Assembly (NCBI GenBank): GCA_003586115.2
Contig: QVOM02000025.1
Location: forward strand, 50,567,479 to 50,631,478
Reading direction: 5' to 3'
Origin: Salvator merianae
Lineage: Eukaryota > Chordata > Lepidosauria > Squamata > Teiidae
DNA length: 64,000 bases
Position 1 is the stretch's first letter. Every line of letters begins with the position of its first letter. The notes under the pieces are model-generated. The model did not search any database and was not told where the DNA came from. It saw only the letters and a list, made by a program, of their open reading frames with translations. Of this stretch, positions 46,921-56,556 are shown in pieces. The translations under genes and the position numbers were made by a program.

Positions 46921-48050
46921 ATGCCTGTTTGGTAGGGGTGTGCACGAAGTTTCGTGCCACTCAAATTTTCATTGAATTTTGTGATTTGGTTCCCTTTGCA
47001 TCGAATGCAAAGGGCAACAAAGATCATGAAATGTGAATTGCGAAGGTCCCTCAATTTTTGATGCATTTCGGGACCTTCGCAATTTGCCGCTGTCTCATTC
47101 CCCTAGGTGCGCGCTGACAGTCTAGGGGAAATGAGAGACAGTGAGCGGGAGAGGAGGGAAATCAACACGCAGGGAATCCCTCCCTGCATGTTGATTTCCC
47201 TCGTCTCCCGCTGGCTGCCTGATTCGCCCTACTCTGTCAGCGTACGTGCTGACAGAGAAGGCTGAATCAGGCAGTGAGAGGAGAGGAGGGAAATCAATGA
47301 AAGGAAGGGAATCCCTTCCTTTCGTTGATTTCCCTCGTCTCCCGCTGGCTGCCTCATTTAACCTACTCTGTCAGCGCACGCGCTGACAGAGTAGGGCGAA
47401 TCAGGCAGCAAGAGGAGAGGAGAGAAATCAACGCAAAGGAAGGGAATCCCTTCCTTTCGTTGATTTCCCTTGTCTCCCTCTGGCTTCCAGTCGCGGCAAA
47501 AATCTTCGCCGCGAAGACGAAGGGCTTCATTTTCACACATATTTTTTCGTGCGAAAACGAAGCTCTGTAGCTTCACAGGAATGCAAAGCGAAAGGGGAAA
47601 AGTGCCTTCATGCACACCCCTACTGTTTGGACCTAACACTTAGTGAATGAGCAGATGCTCACTGGGTTAGTGCATCTACATGGCCCCACCATTGCACCAG
47701 AGTGTCTACATCCACTTCGAGACACTACTAGCAATGGACAGATGAACTGCTCTTACTAAGACCAGCTGTGAATGCTGAGAATGGACAGGGTGATATGGCT
47801 GTGGCTGTGCAGTTTCACACCGTGCCCTGATCCCCATAGCAACAGCTGGACATTGCCACAGCCACTGTCTTGGTTATGTGAATAATCCTGGATTATTCTG
47901 AATCCTGAATCATTCACACTGTGAGTGTTGGTGACCCAGTTGGGGGCTGTTCTAGCACTCACAGTGCAAATGGTTGGTGTGCTGCTGGGTCTTTTCCAGC
48001 CTAGAATAGTATTGTTATAGCATTCTAGGCTGGTCAGTGTGAAAAGGACC
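46921..48050 (+). mobile_element. Harbinger-like MITE of the 0.4-kb family, split by hAT copy C
   Basis: TAA flanks both sides (46918-46920 and 48051-48053). The left start ATGCCTGTTTGG is interrupted by the hAT at 46933-47622 and resumes ACCTAACACTTAGTGA. The right end is CAGTGTGAAAAGGACC. The interior aligns with the copy at 63602 (TAGTGA, GCAGATG, CACTACTAGC or CTCTACTAGC, ATGGACAG or GTGGACAG). Without the hAT and its extra 8 bp it is about 430 bp. Confidence 0.7.
46933..47622 (-). mobile_element. hAT element, family 2, copy C (690 bp)
   Basis: The ends are TAGGGGTGTGCACGAAG and CATGCACACCCCTA, with an exact 8-bp duplication CTGTTTGG (46925-46932 and 47623-47630). Orientation is reversed relative to copy A: the GGCACTTTTCCCC end is on the right. 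The interior carries the same hairpin units as copy A (GAGGGAAATCAACG, AAGGAAGGGAATCCCTTCCTT, CTGTCAGCG palindromes), about three units. Confidence 0.92.
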
Positions 48051-48348
48051 TAAGACTGAAATCATTGGTTAGAGAAGTAAGCTTAGCAATATTCTACATA
48101 TCATTGTTACAATTTTAACATTCTCAGCTTGGCTGGTCCTGATTTTTGACTGGGTGCAATCTAGATATTATAATTTATTGAAGCTTAATTTGCCAATAAT
48201 GTCAAATATCTCCTCAGTTCATCAGACCTCCTCTCCTGTGAAGATAGATTGTTGCAAAACATGCACTGGTTATACTGGCTTTAATGGGGAAGTTATTTCA
48301 CCCAGGCAACAAGCTCTAAATGGGATCTTCACATTATGGTTTTTAAAA

Positions 48349-49414
48349 TGGTAAATTGGGATGATACCCAATAAAAGAACAATCAGATAATAAGGAAAAC
48401 ATCTTCAGGCAACAACTGGGTCAAATCAGAACAAAAGCTTTATTAAAAACAGCAAGAAAAGGTTAAAGATGGCTTATAAATATAGAAATGACAGTTTTGA
48501 CAGCAATCAGCTGAGCAGGCAAGCTGTCAAGCCTACAGAATAGCTTGCAGTTCCTATATAACAAGAGACAGAGGTCTCACTCCTTGCAGTCTACTGTTCA
48601 TGTCCAAAGGATCAGATAAAGTGAAAACCTCCCTAACAATGGGGTTTTTTATGACTGGAAGGATCAAATTAAGTCAAACTTTATATATTGCAATGGAAAT
48701 AAGTATATAGAAGGAGACAGAAAGAGAAAACTGTCTAAACTAGCAAAGGGGAAACCCTAGCCTAGCCAGGAGCAGCCCATTCTTACCCTCAGAAGTGAAG
48801 GAGTTTGTGATTGTTGATTTGCTCCTGATGAGAAAGCTCTGCGCTCCAATAGAGTTCCCGGGCACAGTTGGAAAGCTTTGGAAGGGCACAACTCTGTGTT
48901 GAAGAGTAGCAAAGAGCAGTTATTTGCCTCTGTACCTTAGTCAAGGCACAGATCAGAGTCCAGGGAAGCAAAGCCACTTTGGACTGAAGCAGCAAGGCAG
49001 CAGGCAAGTGGCAAACAGAGCAAAGCAGAACGGAGTGTACTGTGGTAGTGAAGCACCAATAGCTTCAACTCATGGAAGCAAGAACTCACGGAAGTGGCAA
49101 GTAACAGACTGCTCCTGGTGTGCATTTTATGCACATCTGGATACTAGGAGCTGTCTCTAATCCTAGATTCTACTCAGGGATGGGACTAATAGATTGCATG
49201 AATGGAAGTCAATGTGCAAGGTCTGGTCAGATTCTGGCCTTACACAGAGGTCCAGGCTTCCTGGTCTAATTTCTTGTACTTGCAACTTATGTGCCAGTTG
49301 TATTTATGATGCTATTACCAGTTTTGTGATCCAGAAGTATCTGTACCTTGGCAGAACCCTGCCTTTGGTGGTTCAGTACTCTGGAACCTTAGGATTATGA
49401 ATAATATCATTACA
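48349..49414 (-). mobile_element. LTR-like retroelement block (copy 1)
   Basis: In minus orientation it begins TGTAATGATATTATTCATAA and ends CCAATTTACCA. A polyadenylation-type GCTGTTTTTAATAAAGC lies about 90 bp before the end. It aligns along its length with the plus-strand block at 61154. TG..CA ends and the AATAAA position fit a solo LTR. I found no 5-bp target duplication and no internal region, so the class (Gypsy or ERV) is undecided. Confidence 0.55.
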
Positions 49415-49739
49415 AGATGGAAATCTTTTTTTCAGTATTTCTGTAATTTTATTTTCCCCTTTTATATACAGTACATTTGATTTTCTCAATGTTCAAGGGA
49501 CCAGTTAATTTCCTAGGTAATTTTCCCTTCTAGAAATGTGAATGAGACTAAAACTTGGGGCTATTCTATATAGGCTGCCTTATGCAATAGCCTAAATTCA
49601 GACTCCTGCATTAGCTGCAGTTGCTTGACTAACCTAAAATTCAATTGAAACTTAAACTTGACATTACCCAGTGTGTGAAACTGTCAGGAGTTGTCTCTGA
49701 TGGCTAGGTTAGGGAGAAACCTCTCAGAAACATAAACCC

Positions 49740-50490
49740 TTAAGCAGGATCTTTGGGAAAAGTTTTTTAAAAAAATAATGAAGAGCTAACTGGCTTATTC
49801 TAAACCACAGACAGGCAGTCATAGAAATACTACCAGATGGTAAAAATCGTCAATACAAAATGAAAAGTTTATAAAATCAAAACAACAAAAGAAAAAAAAA
49901 ACACTGAGAAAAAGCATTGAACAGTGACATCTGACAAAAATAAACTGTTTGTGTCAAGATACACAGAATAAAAGCTAGAATGGTACAGTGATAGGGATTC
50001 CCTTGTTAGGTGGTGTATTGTTTCAAGCAGGCTGTTTCTGTGCCAAATTTCTATATTTGGCTACAGCGTTTTCAAAGCTTGTTAACAGAGGAAAAGGGGT
50101 TGTTTAAAGTCAGAACTGACAGGAACAAAGGGGAAGGAAGATGAACCAGGACACAAAGCCTTACTTTATGAACAAAAAGGTGAGCTATAGCCTGGCAGAG
50201 AACACTGATAATTTCACCCTCCTGGCTAGAGTATGGAGTATGGAGTCTGTGGTTCTGAGAGATTTCCAGTTGCAGTAGAGTTCCAAAAGAGTGCAAAAGG
50301 AGAGTTGAGGAGCTGTGCAGGTAGATAAAAACACAGGTCCAACAAAGTTCTAGTAAAAGTTCTTGTGATCTCAGAGTCTCATCCAGCTGGGCTGTTTCCA
50401 GTTGAAATGGAAACTTGGTGCAGGGATCATGGTGACAAACCAATTTCTCTTCTCCTGTGGATGGCAGTGGACTGGAGGACAATCAGGTAA
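49740..50490 (-). mobile_element. Possible LTR-like block
   Basis: The general composition on the minus strand (CT-rich U3-like region, then TTTTATTCTGTGTATC and TTTTATAAAC near 49850-49970) resembles the LTR-like blocks nearby, but no homologue was aligned. A minus-strand frame of 136 codons (50072-50482) has no recognisable family and is probably chance. Confidence 0.25.
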
Positions 50491-52310
50491 CAGGAATAGC
50501 ATGAGTTGTGGCAGATGATGAAACCATGTCAATCAAGGTTGCTGATGATTATAACTGTGTCCACCATGTCAGGGGTATCTGTTTTTATTGCAATTCTTTG
50601 CAATGGGGACAGTGACTCCAACCTTCCAAAGGTAGGGCAAGCCTATGAGGCATTCCAGCACAAACAATGTCACATTATGTAGACATGCTCATGTGTGCTG
50701 CTTGTGCGACATGTTTGTGGCTGTGGGGAAATATCCAGATGTCTCCTTAATACCTCTGTCAAAGCTTGATTGCCTTAAGATGGCCCTGTCCAGTTGGAAT
50801 AAAAGGTATGACAAACTAAGACAATACAGTGACTTTCTAGAGTCATCAAGTCACTGGAGGTGAGTCTCTTTTTAATCCAAATCAGACTGTTTGGCATTCC
50901 TGACACGTTTACCCAGATTTTTATTTAGATTAGGGCAAATATAATGGCAAAATTGTAAATGCTCCAGTAAATATCAAATTTCCTATTGTACCTATACTGG
51001 AGGAAACCAGTTTTCTATGATCTTTTATTGTATTAGGGTGAGCCAGAATAGTTATCCAGTAACCAATTCCTTGATGGAATTATGCATATGTTTATCCTTG
51101 CAGGCAAGTCAGGGAAACAAAAATATTTCTCAATCTAAGAGTCTTTTAAAACTGTAATTTGAGTTTCAAGATGGTTTCTGAGTTTCCAAGATGGTTTCTG
51201 TCTTCACCCAAGAATTCCAGACTTCTCTAGTCCATTCCTTGTTCAACAAATTATACCAATTCAAACTAATAAAGGTTTAGGCCAGAAGGAGCTCTCTGCT
51301 TTGTGGTACAGAACTCTGCCTGAAAACTGTCTTTTTCACAGGACAGACATTGCAAAGCACTCCAGGCAAACAAAACTAGGGGAAAATGTTAGCCTTGTCT
51401 TATTCATTCATTCATTCATTCATTCATTTTGCACCCTATATCCTGAGGTCTTGGAGTGCATTACAACAATTAAAATACACAAAAACAAAATTGAAAATGA
51501 GAAGGAGCATAGCCTCTTCAGTCAAAGGCAAGGGCAAAGTTGTAGAAGAAAAGCTAGTGCATCTTTTAACAATGAATTAAATAAATCAATGATTGGTGGT
51601 GTGTTTAAAAAAATGAATGGCAGGCTTGGAATTTTAACAAATTCTAAACTAAATAGTGTCATGTAAAAAGAGTTGTTATTCTCAATGCAGAATAATAAAC
51701 ATGATCAAAGCATATGTTAAAAATAGCATTTCTGGTATCTGCCATATCCTGTCCCTCATAGAAGATCCACTCTGAATTTCTGAATCCCTTCTGGCCTTTT
51801 CTTGTTGCTAGTGCCTCCCCACCATTCTCTGATTGACACAGCAAAGGAAGGGACAAAGAGAACTCTTATCTACAGCTTTCCCAGCATCTGTAGAAAGAGA
51901 GACAAGAAGAAGAGTGTAAACAAATTATAGCAGGAAATTAATGCAAATCAATACAGGAAAAAAAAGGGGGCACTGAGGTTATTTTGGCAAGAATTCTCTT
52001 AAATCTGTGGCCATTATAAGCTGCTTTATCGCAAAAATACATTGGAAGAAGAAATAATGAGTTAATAGGATGAACTTACCAAAACTACATTCCTGTGACT
52101 TTTTTTTTAGTTTGATTAGAACTTGTGATCACATGAAAGAAGGTATATAATTAGAAAGAGACAAGCATAATTAAAAATGTTTGAATAGTTTGCTAGGTTA
52201 CTCACTATAGATGGTATCAGTAATAAAGTCCTCCTATTAACAACTGCCTTCATAGAACATAAAGGAAGATAGGGCAAACTAAAATCTATTTATGGCATGA
52301 TATTTGTTGT
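50491..52310. other. Unassigned DNA, no gene seen
   Basis: (ATTC)n lies at 51402-51429. A small tandem duplication GAGTTT(C)CAAGATGGTTTCT lies at 51161-51199. The 121-codon frame at 51301-51666 spans the microsatellite and has no motif. Confidence 0.4.
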
Positions 52311-52362
52311 TGATGATGAAGACAATGATTATGATGGTGATGATAGTAGAGGAGGTGGTGAT

Positions 52363-53466
52363 TAGGGATGTGCACGAAAATTCGAAGCAACAAAATTTCG
52401 TACGAATTTCGCTGCTTCGCAACATTCGCATCAAATGCGAAGTGCCCTCTCTATTGCGAAAGTGAATGGCGAAAGTCACGGCCATTTTCGTCAATTTTCG
52501 TGACCATCGCCACTCACCGCGAATGGCTATTTTCGTCTCTTTCGCTGTGAAAACTTCGATGCAACGAAGCTCGGTAGCTTCGTAGCGTCAAGTCTCTGCC
52601 TCTAGAGGTGGAAATTGTAATGCATCACATTAGGAAAGACGGTATTTTTTTAACTCTTCACCTGCCTCGCAGCGATCGCACCGCATGAGGAGGAGAAACT
52701 CAGATGGCTAGGAGTTAATAAAACGTCTTTGATGGTGGTATATAGTTCTGCTTTTTGAAACGGAGGGCAAGACAAGGTGTCATTTTGCTGCTGCTCAGAA
52801 GTAGGGAGGGAGGACAAGATGATGTGTCATTTCGCTGCTGCTCGGAAGTAGGGAGGGAGTTATTTCATCTTGCGGCTGCCTCCAGTCTTCTAAATTACGC
52901 GCTGAGCTGAAGGCAATTGCTTCGTGCGTTGCTGACTAAGCCTGCCCACCTCGTAGGCGAGGTAATAATTTCTGTGCCCCAAACGATCAGCACGGACGGC
53001 AGACAGCAACGAGTCGCGCCGATAAGTTAAAGGGACAGAAGTTAGCGCACATGCGCGCACAGACATGAGCGTCAAAAAGGCATCGAAAATGACGAAAAAT
53101 CAAAGTGAAAAAAATTCCTTCGCTTGCTTTCGCTTGCTTTCGATCTGCAGTGAGGAACCCCAAATGTGCCTTCGTTGCTTTGAATCCTGCTACAAACCGG
53201 CCGCCGGCTAAAAGTAAGCTCCGTGCAATTTTTACCTTTTAATGAAGCAACTCCTTAAATTAGCAACATGGACGGTCAAATATAGAAGGGACAGGGCAGG
53301 GGAAATGCAGCGTTTGATTTTACACTTCCGGTTTTTTCGTGAAATTTTTCGCTGCGAAAACGAAAATCACCATTTTCGCGACTTCTGTTTTTGTACGAAA
53401 ACGAAGCAACTGAGCTTCGATGCATTGCAAAACGAACAGAGAAAATTCCTTTCATGTACATCCCTA
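52363..53466 (-). mobile_element. Non-autonomous hAT element, family 1, copy 3 (1104 bp)
   Basis: It has the same termini as copies 1 and 2 in reverse orientation, with an exact 8-bp duplication GTGGTGAT (52355-52362 and 53467-53474). It lies within an imperfect GAT/GGT trinucleotide tract. The interior is near-identical to the other two copies. Confidence 0.92.
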
Positions 53467-53474
53467 GTGGTGAT

Positions 53475-54474
53475 GCTTGTGGCTGTGGTGATGGTGATGG
53501 TGCTGGAATTTTGTCCCTTTCAGATTTAAATTGGAATATTGTACTCAGGATGATATCAACAAATCAGGTTGCATGAGAAACATGAACAGTCTAAATATGA
53601 GAAGTGATTTGTAAGCTATCTTATAGAAACTGTATGAGTCTAGGCACCCTCACTTTGATTTTCATTCCAAGTAAAAGCTAACACTTTGATGCACAGAAAG
53701 TGCCACATTAAGTTTTGCCAGTACATACTCCAAGCAATCCATCATATTGGAAACTGTTGCACTGGAGCAGAAACATTTTTTCATGCAATTTTCTGCTTTA
53801 ATGAAGAAGCTCACATTACAAGCTGGCTCATAGGTTTTCAAGCTTCATGGTAATACCATGAGATTTATTAAAGATGATGTGGAACTTCCTATGCTTTTTC
53901 TTCTCATTTTAAATAGAAACAATTTTTCTGACAAACCTGTAATTGGATACTCCACACTCTGGCTAAATTTCACTTCAGCTGACTGACTTAATAACCTTTA
54001 TTGTACCAAAACAAGAGAAAGGGAAAGGAAAAGAGACTATGCCAACTGTGGCCAAAAGGATGAATGAGCAAAACTTGTGGTTGCAATGAATGAGGTCAAA
54101 CAGCAATAGGACTTACTTCTGCTTAATAACCATTGAACAAACATTTTTCATTGTGAACCCTTGGTTTGCTTGGTACTCTGCCTTTTTTATTTTAATGTCA
54201 ATGAAACTTTATTCATCCGTATAGTTTCTGCCTGAAATATAGCAGTGAGTCATGTTTGGGTGACTTGATGAGTGTTTTCTAAGTTCAAAGACTGGTTAAC
54301 AAGCATATGAAGACATTAAAAGTTTTCATCCGTAAATTGTGCAGCTGAGCAGGATCATCAAGAACACAGTGACCCAGATCAAAAATATTCATTTGGTTTT
54401 GTAAACCAAGATATGTTTGGGTCTTTGGATTCATCACTGATTGCACTTATCCTTGTCCCCAATAGTAAGTCAGG
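53475..54474. other. Unassigned DNA, no gene seen
   Basis: After the trinucleotide tract there is AT-rich sequence with no recognisable feature. Confidence 0.4.
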
Positions 54475-54570
54475 AAGTTATTTACTTATTTATTTATTGC
54501 ATTTATACTCTACCTTTTTGCCAAAGAGCCCATGCTGTTCCAGATTATTATCAAATGCATTTTTATCTTA
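54475..54570 (-). mobile_element. L2/CR1-type LINE 3' tail
   Basis: The reverse complement GGGCTCTTTGGCAAAAAGGT, then AGAGTATAAATGCAATAAAT, ends in an AAATA-type run. The same form of tail is seen at 36811. Confidence 0.45.
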
Positions 54571-54819
54571 CCCTTTTTTCTCTAACAGTCTTTCAGCTTG
54601 GCTTGCATGCATTGATATGTTGTTCAGTCTGTGTTCAATATGTTGTTATGCTGTTTGGGGAGAATTACTCTATTCCAGCTGTTCCCGCAGGACTTTTAGG
54701 GGGGGAAAAAGGTAGGTTTCATGAACTGTCAGAGCAAAATGCAAGTGACTGGGGTGGAATCACAGGGATAGGGGTAAAGGAAGGTATTCTGCAAGCTAGT
54801 ATAACACAAATGTGACTCT

Positions 54820-55315
54820 CTTTATTAAATAGAAAAGGAACAGGTTTCAATAGTGGGCAATAGGCTTTTAAATGGGCAGCAATAAGTATGCAAGTTACGA
54901 GTAGTGAGGGCATATTAAGTTGTCAGTCAAAATGTATCAGGCAGTGGAATGTAGCAAGTGATAATGGGCCCACAAGACTTAGTGAACTTTACAAGTTCTC
55001 TTAGCATTTGAGTGCAGGAAGGCAACTGCTTGTAACACTACTGTGTTATCTGAACAGCACAACTCAGTGGTCTGGTATACTACAGGACCCATTGCACTGT
55101 CCCTACAAAGCACACCAATGCAATGGGTCTTTTGGGTTTTTGGAACTTTTGGAGGCCCTCCCATGCTGTCTCCATAGCTGATGTGAGCTTTGGAGCTGTC
55201 ATGGAGTCTGAAATTGAACAGGGCATCCCAATGTGCATGGTCTTGTTTCAGTCCAGGAGCCATCCATCCAAGAGCAGTCTATTCTACTTCATCTGGCCAA
55301 CTAAATGTTAGTGTT
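54820..55315 (-). mobile_element. Possible LTR-like block
   Basis: The minus strand carries TTTCTATTTAATAAAGAGAG (54840-54821) after a U3-like region, as in the LTR-like blocks. A hairpin ACCCATTGCA/TGCAATGGGT lies at 55087-55128. No terminal duplication or partner was found. Confidence 0.28.
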
Positions 55316-55524
55316 AAAAGGTCCAGAATCTGCTTCCTTTTATACAGAGTTGAGCTCAGTTTGAATATATATTTATTTATCTATCCTTCTTAGGTTGTTC
55401 TCACTAATATACATATTTCTATGTTTGTGTTATTTTTCATATAAACTCACCTTTCTTTATGCATACCTTTCTTAGATTACGGTATGGCAAAATTCAAGGG
55501 ACCATAAATTTATGAGGATATTTC

Positions 55525-55965
55525 TTATGGTTTTCCCAGTAGTAATGTATGACTGGGTGAATTGTAACATAAGGAAAACTAACTACCAAATAATCAATGC
55601 TTTCAAATTGTGGTGCTGGAAAAGGCTTCTGAGAGTCCCTTGGGCTGCAAGATAAAATCAATCCTGACTGTTCACTGGAAGGACTAATATTGAAGTTGAA
55701 GCTCAAATACTTTGGCCACATAATGTGAAGACAGGTCTCACTGGGAAAGACTCTGATGCTGTGAAAGATTGAAGGAAAAAGGAGAAGGAGTTGCCAGAAG
55801 ATAAGATGAATAGATAGTGTCATGGAAGTAACAAACATGAGCTTGAATAATCTCCAGAAGATAGTAGAAGACAGAAGAGTATGGTGCATTATGGTCCATG
55901 GGATCATGAAGAGTCATACATTACTTAACGACAGAATAGCAGCAGCAGTTTGCGTTTGAGATTAT
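55525..55965 (+). mobile_element. BovB (RTE) LINE 3' end
   Basis: The reading AFKLWCWKRLLRVPWAAR (about 55601-55654) is the conserved INAFELWCWRRLLRVPWTAR block of BovB-type RTE elements. It is followed by CTCACTGGAAGGA, CAAATACTTTGGCCACATAA and CTTGAATAATCTCCAGAAGA. The end GGTCCATGGGATCATGAAGA, then GTCATACATTACTTAACGAC, corresponds to the familiar GTCGCAAAGAGTCGGACACG terminus. It is 5'-truncated and carries stops. BovB is known for horizontal transfer between squamates and ruminants. Confidence 0.88.
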
Positions 55966-56389
55966 CAATTCAGAAAGCATAACTTAAAAAAAACACATTT
56001 ACAAGACAACTAAACAAACTGCCATCCTTTCTTGTCATTCGTGTATTTAACCCATTGTATGGAAAGAGATGTACGAGAGAACTATTGGTCCATTTACATA
56101 TCATTGTGGGAGTGACCATGGTCACTCCAAAAAAAGGATTTTAAAAGTCTCCCTGCCCTATCTGCAAGCCCTCACTGTTGTCCTGAATCAGAGCATAGGG
56201 GATTCTGGTATGAGTATGGGATTTTCACTTTCTTGATGTCCTGACACATCAGTTTAGGATATGTATCCTTGTAATCCATTTTTTTTAAAAAAAATTTTAG
56301 CTAATAGAACATTTTTTCCTCCTTGTTTCAGGCACTGCTGTTGATTTTAGTAGTTTTTTTTTTTTTTTTAATCTATTTTATGAATATTA
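55966..56389. other. Unassigned DNA, no gene seen
   Basis: Short A and T runs only. Confidence 0.4.
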
Positions 56390-56480
56390 GGTTAATAAAA
56401 ACTTACCATTACAAGAAAATAATGTATGTATTATTTTTACTATAGCCTGCCCTCAGACCTTTTGGTATAGGGTGGAATAT
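56390..56480 (+). mobile_element. L2-like LINE 3' tail
   Basis: TATAGCCTGCCCTCAGACCT, TTTGGTATAGGGTGGAATAT matches the tail at 12700-12740. It runs straight into the (GGAA)n array, which probably grew from the element's terminal repeat. Confidence 0.65.
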
Positions 56481-56556
56481 AGGAAGGAAGGAAGGAAGGA
56501 AGGAAGGAAGGAAGGAAGGAAGGAAGGAAGGAAGGAAGGAAGGAAGGAAGGAAGGA
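56481..56556. repeat. (GGAA)n microsatellite
   Basis: About 18 GGAA units attached to a LINE tail. Confidence 0.97.

Noticed and set aside
50072..50482. 136-codon minus-strand open frame
   Set aside because: No motif or family. Leucine- and serine-rich composition from a CT-rich LTR-like stretch explains it.
55494..55907. 137-codon minus-strand open frame
   Set aside because: It is antisense to the BovB reading frame, which is recognisable on the plus strand.
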